64,000 bases of DNA from CAVXFB01 sp963760935 (GCA_963760935.1 CAVXFB010000003.1:496001-560000); one strand, 5' to 3'. Shown: positions 38,842-49,386, counted from the first letter of the stretch. Notes: generated from the letters alone by a model not told the origin. Numbers and translations are program-made.

Positions 38842-40273
38842 ATGTCCACGGTCAACGATTTTACGATCATCGGTGCCGGGCCCGCCGGCCTGGGGGCTGC
38901 CCATGCGCTGGCAAAGAGTGGCTGCCAAGCCACTGTTCTCGAACAAGATGGCCAAGTCGGTGGCTTGTCGAAGACAGTCGAGTATAAGGGCTTCCGCTTT
39001 GACATCGGAGGCCATCGTTTCTTTACGAAGAACAGCGAGATAAACACTCTGTGGCGGGACATTCTGGGCGAGGAGTTTCTTCGCCGACCACGGCAGTCGC
39101 GCATCTTCTATCGGGAAAAACTCTTCGACTATCCGCTGAAACCGCTTAACGCTTTGGTGGGCCTGGGGCCATGCACCAGTGTCGGCGCGGTCGGAAGCTT
39201 CGCATGGCGAGAAAGTGTTCCCCCGGAAGCCAGAGCGGAGTTTCGAGGACTGGGTGAGCAACCGCTTTGGCGACAACCTCTATCGGATATTCTTCAAGAC
39301 CTATACCGAAAAAGTCTGGGGCATTCCCTGTCAGGAACTCTCGGCCGATTGGGCGGCCCAGCGCATTCGGAACTTGAACCTGGGACGGGCTCTGTTGAAC
39401 GCGATTGGGATCCACGGCAGTGGGAAGGTTGCATCGTTGATCGACGAATTCGACTACCCTCGGCACGGGCCGGGCCAAATGTACGAGCAGATGGCGCAGA
39501 AGGCCGCAGCCTTGGGAATCGAAATCCGACTCCGGAGCCGCGTTGTGCAAGTTGAACATCGTGACGGCCGCGTTCGGAGCGCAACCGTAAGCGAACCGTC
39601 CGGAACTCGGACGCTGCCTGTCAATAACTTGATTTCGTCGATGCCCCTGTCCGAACTGGTGCTGGCTCTCGAACCACCGCCGCCGCCAGAGGTCCGAACT
39701 GCCGCGAATGGACTTCGCTATCGGTCGATCTTAACGGTAAATCTCCTGGTGCGGAAAGAGAACATTGCGCCCGACACGTGGATCTACATCCATTCGCCAG
39801 ACGTTCGCGCAGGGCGACTGCAGTTGTATAAGAACTGGAGCCCCAACATGGTTCCCAACGCGCAATGGAGTTCGCTAGGACTAGAGTATTTTGCGTTTGA
39901 AGATGACGCTTTTTGGACGTTGCCCGACGAACAGTTGGTCGAAATCGCCAGGCAGGATCTCGGCCGATTGAGGATTGTTGACCTCAGCAGGGTGGACGGT
40001 GGTTTTGTGGTGCGGTATTCGAAAGCATACCCGATCTACGACGCCGGGTACCGCGATCGCCTGAAAACGATCCGTGGCTTTCTCGACCCTTTGGTGAATC
40101 TCGCCCCTGTCGGCCGCTACGGCCAGTTCCGCTATAACAACATGGACCATTCGATCATGACGGCGCTCTTGGCAGTTCGCCGGCTGCAAGGAGAACACGT
40201 TGATCCTTGGCAAGTCAACGAAGAGGCCGAATATCATGAAGAGCGGCATGATTGTTCTGCTGCGCACGATTGA
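38842..40273 (+). pseudogene. FAD-dependent amine-oxidase-type oxidoreductase, one frameshift near 39200
   Basis: Reconstructed from MSTVNDFTIIGAGPAGLGAAHAL. The N terminus has the dinucleotide motif GAGPAGLGAAHAL, LEQDGQVGGLSK and DIGGHRFFTKNSEI, typical of protoporphyrinogen-oxidase-like and UDP-galactopyranose-mutase-like flavoproteins. The frame breaks between about 39185 and 39215, most simply one extra A in GAAAGTG; the other frame then continues VFPRKPERSFEDWVSNRFGD and RIFFKTYTEKVWGIPC to the stop at 40273. About 476 residues. Such enzymes occur in glycan and polysaccharide clusters, consistent with the adjacent glycosyltransferase genes. Its end overlaps the convergent YfhO-like gene by 40 bases. 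Confidence 0.8.
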
Positions 40274-42750
40274 CAGCCATGGCGGATATTGTGGTTCATA
40301 CGTGATAACCACCACGGCCCGATCGCGGCGATTACGATGCCACAAACTCCGATCACCAGCCCATAGTGTAGCGACCTCGGAGCGAACCGCAATGTAAGTT
40401 CCCCCGCAGCACCAGGCGGTACCTTTACGGCCGGTTGGAGGCCGTTGACAACCAACACGTCCAATGGCTTGCCATCCAGAAATGCACGATAACCCGGATA
40501 CCAAGCCCGCGAGAACAGCACCATTCCCTCTTCTTGCGGGCTGAGATTGGCTACGCGGCAGCGCACTCCCAATCGCGATTCATGGATCGACGAGACTGTC
40601 ATGCTTGCGAAGTGTGATGTTGTGCCGATGCATTTTGGATCCGTCGCCGCCAGAATAGCTGGTGCCGGCGCATCGCCGCGGCGCGGATGCAGCCGGGAAT
40701 CTCGTCGTCGCGGGCGACCCAGTCGATTTCGGTAAGCGATCGGGCGATCGGCAGCGGAGGTCCGCAGCGGTGTAGGAGCACATCGCGAGTTGTTTTGGCG
40801 ACGACGATCCATCCTAGATCTTCCAGTTGCCGGGTAAACTGGGCATAGTCCCTTCCGAGAACGATGCCGTCAACGCCCATGAGTTCGAGTAAACCGTCGG
40901 GTCCCGCCTCATTTGGCAGGAGTCTTTGGACGCTCGCCGGCGCCATGAATCCACAAAAGCCAATGTCTAGCAGCAAGGCCCCCTTCCGACCGGGCAAAAC
41001 GCTATAGCCGTTGACGAACTTCACGCCCGGCGTAAAGTGGAGCATTGCCGAACCGCCGCACGGTGCCGTTCTTGGAATCGCCCGAGTAGACGTCTGCGCT
41101 AGACATGAATGCGAAGTAAAGTCGCTGCTTATCCAGTTGGCCCGAGTCGAGCACCCGCTGCCCTACACTCCATTGCATCGTCGCGTCACCAGTGAAAAAC
41201 TTTTGGGGAGTCACAATGGCTATGGCCATGATGACCGCCGGGATCCAGCGATGAAGGCGCGGTAGCCCCCGCGTGATGACGTCTAGGACTATCCACAATG
41301 CGCAGATCTGAATCAGCATTGCCGCGCAGAAGCACATTGCCATCAAGTGCTGGGGGCAACTGTAGAAAAGCGCGGGCCACCATTCCAGCCACAAAACCGG
41401 GAGCATGGAGTGGAGCCCCAATTCGCGAGCGCCAAGAACAAGGAGCACACCCCAACATCCCAAGTAGCTGCCGACTTTCCGCCATGATCGTCGATATGAT
41501 CGATATTCTTTACCAAACCATTCTTGAATTGCGTATGCGCCGAGCAGCCCCATAACAATGTGGAAGAGCGCAAGCCACTTGAACGGATAACGAAACGGCC
41601 CCCAATTGCCGCAGATACAAAATATTGCGGAACAAAGGAGGAGTGCGGCCTCCCAACCATGTCGCCAGAGAAATCGGAATCGCGAATGCACAAGAATTGC
41701 CAAGACCGCGACTGCAGGCACCAAACCGGCATACAACTCAAAACAATCTCGCGAGACAGACCCTCCAAACGAGCGCCACGCGGCTTGGGATGCGGGCAGA
41801 ATTAGCCCGGCGATCGCATCGAGCGGCACGGCCCAAGCCATGTCGGGTGCCGAGAGCGCCGCCGCGCGCGTCGAACCAGCAAACGTATCCACAAACATGA
41901 GGATTGCCGGCGCGGCCAATGCCATACCTAACGCCCAGGCCGCACCGATGGGCCACAGGTCGGCCAGCGTGCGCCGCCGCAGCAACAATCGGCCTGCCAA
42001 CACGGGAGTCCCTGTTGATACGAGGCGCCACGCCGTCCGCATGCGGGCAGGCGGCAACACGTGCCGGAGCACGATCCATGCCGTCACTAGAGCCATCATC
42101 ACGTCAGTTTGCGGATGAGCACCCACGAGCAGCAGGTAGAGAAACAGACCTGCCGGAACGAATCGCCATCGGCCGAGCCGGCGATTTTGGGCGATCAGAA
42201 GCCCCCACCACGCCCAGGGAAGCCAGGCGCAAGAAACGAGAAAACAGATCCATGTTCGGCAAGCCCACCCGAGCATCCAGCCGTTTAGTGCAGTCGCAAA
42301 GGACGCGACGAGCGCGTTTGGTCGCCGAAGCCCGGATGCGCGGCCAAGTCGAAACGCCCCCGCGCCGCAGATCGCCACATAGACCATAATGATGGCGTTT
42401 GCGGTCTGCGACAACGGCAATCCTAACCGAAAAATAACCAGCAGGAGGCTGAAGTGAACTGCGGAAAATACACCGGACATGTTGTCGCCGGCGATTTGCC
42501 CACCCATCCAGGAACTCGCACTGATTAGTGGGAAACTGTGCTCCTGGATCGCCCTGTTCATGTCCACGTAATTGGGCATGAAATAAGATTGAAAGTCGTC
42601 ACGCCAGTACTCGGCGGGAGCGAAGAAGATGATGCAACCGCAGATACTTGCCGTGAGAAAGCCCGCCAGCGCCGTCCACCCCACCTCGGACCGAAGCCGT
42701 GCGATTTGCGAGAGGCAGGCCCTCCTCGCAGGCATACTCGTCGGTCTCAT
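40234..42750 (-). pseudogene. YfhO-like multi-spanning membrane protein, two compensating frameshifts
   Basis: Reconstructed protein of about 838 residues starting at the ATG at 42750, overlapping the stop of the glycosyltransferase (ATGA). The first 560 residues carry about a dozen hydrophobic helices, with the extracytoplasmic loop motif YWRDDFQSYFMPNYVDMNRA after helix 1, the usual place of the acidic catalytic residues in YfhO/GT-C proteins. The frame breaks near 41025 (one extra base; ...GNAPLYAG continues as VKFVNGYSV) and near 40690 (one missing base; the frame then gives FSRAWYPGYRAFLDGKPLDV, a classic YfhO C-terminal motif). YfhO proteins glycosylate teichoic acids in Firmicutes using lipid-linked sugar; here a lipid-linked glycosyl transfer is likely, from the GT2 neighbour. 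Confidence 0.8.
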
Positions 42751-43829
42751 GGGTTACGTCGCGATGTGTAGAGGGGTGCTTTCGGCCAAAGTCTGCCAGC
42801 GTCGCTTTGCTCCCGAGATCGAAATGAGGATGCACGACCTTGTCTGCTCCTCCGGCATTCGCGGACCACATAGAGCGGACGTTGCTTGACTTCGTCGAAC
42901 ACGCGGGCCACGTACTCGCCGATTAGACCCGCAGTAATCAGTTGGATGCCTCCCAAAACCAAGACAACGGCCATCAATGATCCCCACCCACGAACGAGCA
43001 CGCCGGCTGTAAAATAGCTGGCAAGGATATAGAACAGATAGCTGCCGCCGACCGCAGTGATCGCTGCCCCTACTCGGGTAGCTATACGAAGGGGCGCAGT
43101 CGAAAAAGAGAAAGCCGCATCCAATGCGAGACCTATCATCTTGGCCGCGCTATATTTCGATACGCCGGCAGCGCGGGGAGGCGCCTCGAAATGCACAAAT
43201 GCCCGCCGAAAACCCAACCATGACACCATTCCGCGAAGGACGCGGTGTCGCTCGGGCATCTGACGCAATTGTCGATATACCGCCCGCGATAGCAGGCAGA
43301 AGTCGGCACAGCCCGGCATTAAATACGTATCGCTCAATCGATTAAAGAGCCAGTAGAAACCGCCAGATGTCGCTCGCTTACCGAAACCCGCATCGGACGT
43401 GTGATCGCGGACGGTGGAGACGATGTCAAAGCCTTCACGCCATTTGGCCACCATTTGCGGAAGCAACGCTGGAGGATGCTGAAGGTCCGAATCCATCAGA
43501 ACGACAGCGTCGCCTTGAGCGAAGTCCAGACCCGCACTAAGAGCCGATTGATGGCCAAAGTTCCGCGCGAGTGAGAGCAGCGCGACTTCGGGATGAGCAT
43601 CGACCAACCGGCCAACGATCGTCGCAGTGGCATCCGTGCTTCCATCATCGACAAAAAGTATGCGGTAGCGAATCCGCCCAATCGATTGCAGGGCGTCGCA
43701 CAGTGCGTGGAAGAAGGGCTCGATTACCTCTTCTTCATTGAAGCACGGACACACCACGGTTAGGCGGGTTCGCCGAATCGACGCGCCCTCCGCACTCGTG
43801 ACGGCCAGATCGCTGGTTACGTTGACCAT
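42747..43829 (-). CDS. GT2 glycosyltransferase, polyprenyl-phosphate type (GtrB-like)
   Basis: A 360-residue enzyme: N-terminal GT-A domain with VVCPCFNEEEVIEPFFHAL, VDDGSTDAT and the DSDLQHPP metal motif (DXD equivalent), then two C-terminal membrane helices (about 240-300, SLMAVVLVLGGIQLITAGLIGEYVARV). This is the dolichol-phosphate-mannose-synthase-like/GtrB architecture, which makes a polyprenyl-phosphate-linked sugar for export. The residues after YVVREC are unlike the family and may be a read-out tail. It lies three bases after the methyltransferase gene and overlaps the YfhO-like gene, so the three act together. Confidence 0.92.
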   Translation of the reverse strand: MVNVTSDLAVTSAEGASIRRTRLTVVCPCFNEEEVIEPFFHALCDALQSIGRIRYRILFVDDGSTDATATIVGRLVDAHPEVALLSLARNFGHQSALSAGLDFAQGDAVVLMDSDLQHPPALLPQMVAKWREGFDIVSTVRDHTSDAGFGKRATSGGFYWLFNRLSDTYLMPGCADFCLLSRAVYRQLRQMPERHRVLRGMVSWLGFRRAFVHFEAPPRAAGVSKYSAAKMIGLALDAAFSFSTAPLRIATRVGAAITAVGGSYLFYILASYFTAGVLVRGWGSLMAVVLVLGGIQLITAGLIGEYVARVFDEVKQRPLYVVRECRRSRQGRASSFRSREQSDAGRLWPKAPLYTSRRNP

Positions 43830-43832
43830 GAC

Positions 43833-44786
43833 TTAGATCTCGCTGGCAAACGGCTTCCTCGCCACAAGATAGAGGGTATCGCGCAGATCGATGCCGATAT
43901 CACGTTCCAGGCATGAGCTTGGCAGGCAGACTTGTGCCACTTTGGCGAGTGATTGCACAAACCGCTGGTCGCCCAATTTAGCGAGAGCATGCAGCATGGA
44001 ACCGATTCGGCGATATATTTTGACGGTCCCGAAACGCACAACTTCAAAGCCCACGCGCTCGCACAACGCTTGTAGCGCGGGGCGAGTGTAGTAGTACAGA
44101 TGCGTCGGCGGATGAATCTGTCTCCAACGTCTTCCCTGAACCCGTGAAAGCCACGCGCCTATGTCTCCGGTCGTGAGGACGACGTAACCGCCGCGTTCCA
44201 ACAGATTCCATGCCGTCTCCATTACTCGCAGCGGCTCCGCCAAGTGTTCCAACGTATCCCACATGCATACGGCGTCAAACGTCTCGGCTAGTGGCATCTC
44301 GCAAATCGTTGCTTCGCGCGCATCCCAGCCACTTTCGGCAGCGAATTGGATTGCGTCCTTGCAAACGTCTATTCCCACCGACCCCGGGTAATCGACATCG
44401 AGTAACTGCAAGAAGAAGCCGTAGGCGCATCCCACTTCGAGCACCCGCGCTCCCGGTGCTACCCACTTCTGTAGAAGCGTCAGGTGCTGCCGTAGCGTCT
44501 TCAACTGAATCGGTTTGTCGCGAAGATAGTCGGCGTATTCTTCACCGCGGAAGTACTCTTCCTGATACAGTGCTCGCATTTGCCTGTTCGAAAGCGCACT
44601 TGCGAACCACATAAGCCCACACCGACGGCAGTGGAAGAACGCTTCCCACTTGCGACTGAGCGACAAACTACGACAGCAAGGACAGTATGTATCCGGCGGC
44701 ACGCTTGCGTCCGGCTTGCATATGTGGTGCGCGCCCGCATTCTCGTGATTGCAAGTGTTTTGCAACGTTTCAGCCCTGTCCGCCAT
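43833..44786 (-). CDS. class I SAM-dependent methyltransferase with zinc ribbon
   Basis: A 317-residue protein. Residues about 35-60 form a zinc ribbon (YCPCCRSLSLS and FHCRRCGLMWF). The methyltransferase domain has motif I VLEVGCAYGFFLQLL, the acidic loop SVGIDVCKDAIQFA, motif IV FDAVCMWDTLEHLAEP and ERGGYVVLTTGD. This architecture (zinc ribbon plus methyltransferase) is typical of surface-polysaccharide or sugar-methylation genes. Just upstream of the GT2 and YfhO-like genes. Substrate unknown. Confidence 0.9.
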   Translation of the reverse strand: MADRAETLQNTCNHENAGAHHICKPDASVPPDTYCPCCRSLSLSRKWEAFFHCRRCGLMWFASALSNRQMRALYQEEYFRGEEYADYLRDKPIQLKTLRQHLTLLQKWVAPGARVLEVGCAYGFFLQLLDVDYPGSVGIDVCKDAIQFAAESGWDAREATICEMPLAETFDAVCMWDTLEHLAEPLRVMETAWNLLERGGYVVLTTGDIGAWLSRVQGRRWRQIHPPTHLYYYTRPALQALCERVGFEVVRFGTVKIYRRIGSMLHALAKLGDQRFVQSLAKVAQVCLPSSCLERDIGIDLRDTLYLVARKPFASEI

Positions 44787-44988
44787 TGCCGCAATCGTCT
44801 ACTGCCGTAAGTTACGCGACTGGCAGGCATGCTAATTGTCCCGATCTGTGTAAGCCCACGATGAAGATTTGATTAGTATTCCAACCGTAACGATTTCCTA
44901 GCATGAAAACGCTTGTCTTCTCCGAGGCTTCTTGTAGACTGACAATCTCGCTGTTTTTGATCGCCTGAACCGCACCAAGCACACTCCG

Positions 44989-46974
44989 ATGTTACGAAAA
45001 CGCAGCCCGAGCCTCTCCGCCACGGCGCGCCCGCGGCGAACTGGCTCTCGGCAGCCGGCGTCGGTCACAGACCGCGAGCGATGCAGCGAGACGGAGAAAA
45101 GACCTGTCCAAAGACTCAGTCTTGCCGCAGCCTTGTTGATCGCTATAGGGACGGCGGCCTATTCCAGTAGCTTTCGCGGCGTCTTTGTGTTCGATGACGT
45201 GAAGGAAATCGGCGTGAATCCCGCCATCCGTCACCTCTGGCCCCCGGGTGAGGCAATGTTCGGCGGTCCGGGGCTGCCGCGCCGTCCACTGCCCTATTAT
45301 ACGTTTGCCATCGACTATGCGCTGCACGGCACAGACGTGTGGGGCTATCATGCAGTGAATCTGGCGATTCACTTGGCCGCCGGGCTGGCATTGTTCGGCG
45401 TCATCCGGCGAACGCTGCGCATGCCTCGTGTGCCAACGCGCTTTGCCGCTGTTGCAGACCAACTGGCTCTGGCTGCCGCGTTGATTTGGGTTGTGCATCC
45501 TTTGCAGACGCAGGCAGTCACGTACGTATACCAACGAATGGAATCGTTGATGGGCCTTATTTATCTGCTCACGTTGTACTGCTTTGTAAGAAGTGCCACC
45601 TCACCGCGACCGCGGCTGTGGCTGGAAGCTGCCGTAGCCTGCTGCGCCGCCGGCATGGGCACAAAAGAGGTCATGGTGACTGCGCCCATGCTCGTCTTGT
45701 GGTATGATCGCGTTTTCGTAGCAAGATCGTGGGGCGAGATCCTTCGCCGCCGCTGCCTTTTTTATGCAGCGATGGCAGCCACCTGGCCCCTTCTCTATGT
45801 GGTGGTGCGGTGTCAAGCCTACCGCTATGGCGAATTCTCCGGACCTGTTCGCACCCCATTCGAATATGCCCTGAGCCAACCAGCAGTGATTCTGCACTAC
45901 TTGCGGCTGACATTCTTTCCTCGCGGGCAATGTCTGTTTGACTATTGGCCGGATGCCACGTCGGCTGCCGAAATTGTCATTCCTGGGATTATCGTCTCGC
46001 TCTTGGTTGCAGCGACCGGATGGTGCATGTTTCGGCGCCCCGCCTTGGGCTTCGCCGCCGGATCCTTCTTTCTGATTTTGGCGCCCACTTCCAGCATCGT
46101 TCCGGTGCGCGATCTTGCCTTCGAACATCGCATGTATTTGTCCCTATCAGCAGTGGCCGTGATGGTCGTTCTCGGCGGCTATGTCCTGACGGACCGCTTC
46201 TGGTCGCATCTGCCCGATGCCCGTCGGCGGAAGTTTCGAGCCCTTTCCGTGGCATCAATTGTGTTGGCTTTGGCGGCAACGACCTATGCACGCAACACCG
46301 TCTATTCCAGCTATGTTGGCATGTGGCGCGATGTGATGCAGAAGTCGCCGCATAATTGGGAAGCGTACTACAATTTTGGATCCGGCCTGCTCAGAGTGCA
46401 GCGCGACGCCGAGGCCGTACCTCCACTGCGCCAGGCCTTGGTCGTCGCCCAAGCGTTTCCCCTGCTGCACCATACGCCATCGTTCTGCCAGATTCACAAC
46501 AACCTGGGGATCGCGCTTGCTGCGACTGGGAGGGCCGAAGAAGCACGACGCCACTATGAAACAGCCATAAATATGCAGCCGATCTATGCGCCGTCATACC
46601 TCAATCTCGGAAACCTTCTGTGCTCGAAGGACCCACGTCGGGCGCGTGAATGCTATGAAAAGGCGATCGCCTTGAATCCTGCCTACACAGTGGCCTATGT
46701 CAACCTCGGCGCTTTGTTGGGAAAGACCGATCCCGAGGCAGCCTACCGCTATCTGCAAACGGCGCTCGCGCTCGATCCCGAAAACGCTGGCGCTCTCAGC
46801 AACATCGGAGGAGTTTTGGAAGAGCGCGGGAATTTGCCCGAAGCGTTGGAGCAGTACGAACGGGCCCTAACGATCGATCCGTCTTTGGTCAAGACACGGG
46901 AGAACATCCACCGAGTTCGCCTGCTGATGGAACGCGGCGGCAGCCCCCGGCGTCCTGTGCGGCTGCTTCCGTAG
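44989..46974 (+). CDS. TMTC-like membrane protein with C-terminal TPRs
   Basis: A 661-residue protein with about nine to ten membrane helices (about 45-430) and four to five C-terminal TPR repeats (about 470-640: IHNNLGIALAATGRAEEARRHYETAI, SYLNLGNLL, AYVNLGALLGK, ALSNIGGVLEERG). The loop after helix 1 has VFDDVKEIGVNPAIRHL, matching the acidic motif of GT-C/TMTC-type glycosyltransferases, and HPLQTQAVTYVYQRMESLM is a family signature. Predicted to transfer a lipid-linked sugar to exported protein. It is divergent from the methyltransferase/GT2/YfhO set by about 200 bases. Confidence 0.88.
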   Translation: MLRKRSPSLSATARPRRTGSRQPASVTDRERCSETEKRPVQRLSLAAALLIAIGTAAYSSSFRGVFVFDDVKEIGVNPAIRHLWPPGEAMFGGPGLPRRPLPYYTFAIDYALHGTDVWGYHAVNLAIHLAAGLALFGVIRRTLRMPRVPTRFAAVADQLALAAALIWVVHPLQTQAVTYVYQRMESLMGLIYLLTLYCFVRSATSPRPRLWLEAAVACCAAGMGTKEVMVTAPMLVLWYDRVFVARSWGEILRRRCLFYAAMAATWPLLYVVVRCQAYRYGEFSGPVRTPFEYALSQPAVILHYLRLTFFPRGQCLFDYWPDATSAAEIVIPGIIVSLLVAATGWCMFRRPALGFAAGSFFLILAPTSSIVPVRDLAFEHRMYLSLSAVAVMVVLGGYVLTDRFWSHLPDARRRKFRALSVASIVLALAATTYARNTVYSSYVGMWRDVMQKSPHNWEAYYNFGSGLLRVQRDAEAVPPLRQALVVAQAFPLLHHTPSFCQIHNNLGIALAATGRAEEARRHYETAINMQPIYAPSYLNLGNLLCSKDPRRARECYEKAIALNPAYTVAYVNLGALLGKTDPEAAYRYLQTALALDPENAGALSNIGGVLEERGNLPEALEQYERALTIDPSLVKTRENIHRVRLLMERGGSPRRPVRLLP

Positions 46975-47469
46975 TCGGAATCCACAATGAAGAGGAGATT
47001 GCAGGTCTGTTCCTGCGCGCTGACCCCGTCGCAGACGACGCACACTTTACGCGCGATTCGCTCGGGCCACTTCAGAAAACCTATTTCTAACATAAAGTTG
47101 ACCGAACACTTTTTCGGAGCACATCAAACCCTTGCGCGACTTTCCGATAATCCGAGCAACCTGAAGGCCGCGTGTGGTCGCCAGGTAGCAGCCGAGAGGA
47201 CCATCGATACTCTTGCATGCGGAGGACGGCCACGATGGCGATCAGGAAGCAATGGAGAGCTAACGACGAGATCCGGCCGGATCGTCCGGCGGCCCTCCAG
47301 AGCAGATCGATTGTGGAGAACCGCCCCCGACTGTTGAAGGCTGACCGATTCCCGGTGCTCAATGAAGCGCGGGAACCAGCCTAATCAACATTGTGCGAGT
47401 TGGCCAGGTGTCGAAATCGTGCTTCTCGGCGCGTGTGTCGAACAAAACCTTTCCCTTAGGAGACGACAG
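46975..47469. other. intergenic region before the DUF1559 gene
   Basis: 495 bases without a gene of credible composition. AT-rich patches near 47085-47150 include AAAGTTGACCGAACAC. A TTGACC at 47098 has no good -10 partner at the right distance. Just before the start lies CTTAGGAGACGACAG. Confidence 0.4.
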
Positions 47470-48717
47470 ATGATTCTTGGAAACAAGACCCGACGTGGTT
47501 TCACGCTGGTCGAACTGCTGGTGGTGATTACCATCATCGGCATCTTAGTATCGCTGCTGCTGCCGGCGGTGCAAGCCGCCCGCGAGGCTGCACGCCGAGC
47601 GCAGTGCACCAACAACATGAAGCAGATTGGCTTGGCCGTGTTGAACTTTGAGTCCGCACGCAAGAAACTGCCTACTGGCGGTGAAGGCAACGGCGCGGGC
47701 GCCAACTTTTCAAAGACTGCTTTCTCTGCTCATAGCGTGATGGTTTACCTCTTGCCATACCTCGAAAGAAGCGACATTTACGACAAAATCAACCTGAAGA
47801 AGTGTTATCGCGAGGCGGCGAACGTCGATGCCTGCGCTCGCAACATCGCCACCTTTGTGTGCCCGAGCAACCCGTTCCAGGCTTACCATGACATATCGGG
47901 CCTCACGACCACCCAGACCGGTGCAGGTCAGTATTGGGGTGGCTCTGACTACTTCGCCACGGTCTACACCTCGATCAGCGACGGCACAAGTACTGCCGCA
48001 GGCGCAAAGGCCATCGGTTATGACGATAAGACGAATTACCGTGCGGACGGCGCACTGGCGGTCGACAACACGGCCAAGCAGTTCGCCACCGCAGCAGATG
48101 GCGGCGAAGACGGCTTCTACGAGAGTTCGACCAGTGTGCCGATTTCGGCTGTGTTGGATGGCACGACCAACACGATTGCCTTCATCGAGGATGCGGGCCG
48201 CGTCAATCCTTTGGCATTGCCAAGCGGTTCTGCATACGCTGGTACGCCTTCGCACTACAGCTACCCGTTGAAAAACCCGGACGGCAGCATCACCTCGCCG
48301 GTGGACAGCACGCTGCCGCGAGATACTGTCGATAACAATTCCGCCATTGGCGGTTCGCTACCGTTCGCCGTTTGGCGTTGGGCCGATCCGGACGCTTGCG
48401 GCAGCGGCATCTCCGGACCATGCAACAGCCACGTAACCGTCCCGGCCGATCAACAAGACGCCAGCGGCAATTATATCGGCAAGGTGATCAACCAGAACGC
48501 CGCGCCGATTGGCGGTGGCGCCGCGGCATCGTGGGGTAACTGGTCTATGAATAACCAGGGTCTCAATGATGAGCCGTTCTCGTTCCACAAGGGCGGCTGC
48601 AACTGCGTTATGGTTGACGGCAGCGTGCATTTCCTGAGCGACGATATGAACCCGGTCACCCTGCGTTATCTGGTGAGCCGTGCGGAAGGCAAGTCGGTCA
48701 ACGCATCGATCGACTAA
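47470..48717 (+). CDS. DUF1559 protein (planctomycete pseudopilin-like)
   Basis: A 415-residue protein starting MILGNKTRRGFTLVELL at the ATG at 47470 (AGGAGA seven bases before). Residues 9-32 are a type III prepilin signal (RRGFTLVELLVVITIIGILVSLLLPA). The body carries the family start AREAARRAQCTNNMKQIGLAV. The C terminus has the H-X9-DG-like signature FHKGGCNCVMVDGSVHFLSD. Planctomycetes encode dozens of such genes; they are exported and probably assemble like type II/IV pseudopilins. The perfect terminator at 48790-48821 ends the unit. Confidence 0.95.
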   Translation: MILGNKTRRGFTLVELLVVITIIGILVSLLLPAVQAAREAARRAQCTNNMKQIGLAVLNFESARKKLPTGGEGNGAGANFSKTAFSAHSVMVYLLPYLERSDIYDKINLKKCYREAANVDACARNIATFVCPSNPFQAYHDISGLTTTQTGAGQYWGGSDYFATVYTSISDGTSTAAGAKAIGYDDKTNYRADGALAVDNTAKQFATAADGGEDGFYESSTSVPISAVLDGTTNTIAFIEDAGRVNPLALPSGSAYAGTPSHYSYPLKNPDGSITSPVDSTLPRDTVDNNSAIGGSLPFAVWRWADPDACGSGISGPCNSHVTVPADQQDASGNYIGKVINQNAAPIGGGAAASWGNWSMNNQGLNDEPFSFHKGGCNCVMVDGSVHFLSDDMNPVTLRYLVSRAEGKSVNASID

Positions 48718-48789
48718 TTCCGCGGCCAGTTCCGTTGCAGCGGCATATCGGGCAGCGTTGCTGAGCAACGGGAAATTGACTTAAGACAG

Positions 48790-48821
48790 GGACAGGCATC
48801 GATTCCGATCGATGCCTGTCC
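48790..48821 (+). terminator. strong intrinsic terminator of the DUF1559 gene
   Basis: Perfect 14-base-pair stem GGACAGGCATCGAT / ATCGATGCCTGTCC with the four-base loop TCCG, followed by TTTG. It lies 72 bases after the DUF1559 stop. The candidate group II intron starts three bases after it. Confidence 0.85.
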
Positions 48822-48824
48822 TTT

Positions 48825-49240
48825 GTATGCCGAGCATGTTTGACGGATTGGAGGTGCAAGTCCTCTCCCAGCCTGATGGAGGTGGAGGGTAGCGAAGCAC
48901 AGTGGCGTCACCGCGAGGTGGCGTCGGAAGGAAGTGCGGAGCAAAACCGCGACCTGACGTACAGAAACCGGATCAGAGGCCGCGCGTTCTCTTGCCAGCG
49001 AAAATGGGACTGTCCCCCTCGATGCGTACGAGCAGCGAACTCCCATATCGCGGTGTAGCGAAACGTGGCCGTAGCAGAGTGGCCACGTCGGCTCCATCGG
49101 AACACAGAGCACGGGGTGCCAACAAGTAGGAACACCCGAGAGCGGATAATTGGTACGCGGCGAACGGCGAGTGGGGGTTATCGAAACGCAGGGAACCAGG
49201 AACGCGACATGGGGGAAAGCAGATCTGCAATCCGGCCCGC
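48825..49240 (+). mobile_element. probable 5' part of a group II intron, without reverse-transcriptase gene
   Basis: Directly after the terminator hairpin and TTT begins GTATGCCGAGCATGTTTGAC, like the GTGCGCCxAGxATG 5' ends of bacterial group II introns. Further hallmarks of domain I follow: GGAGGTGCAAGTCCTC stem, GGAAGGAAGTGCGGAGC, ACCTGACGTACAGAAACC, and CGGAACACAGAGCACGGG, which strongly resembles the GGAACAGAGCACGG of known introns. From about 49240 the pattern fades. I find neither a reverse-transcriptase frame nor a domain V hairpin before 49386, so this looks like a truncated or ORF-less intron. Group IIC introns insert right after terminators, as seen here. Family match is by eye; extent uncertain. 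Confidence 0.45.
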
Positions 49241-49386
49241 TTTCGCTGCCGGGCCACGGTGGGCAGCCATGTATCGTCGAAGGCAAGAAGTCCTATGCCG
49301 CTGGTTGTCGTGGTTACCACATCAGGTTCGCGGGGCTATCTGACACCAAGGTGCTTCTTCGTGGCGGTGTTGCCGCAAGGACCAAG

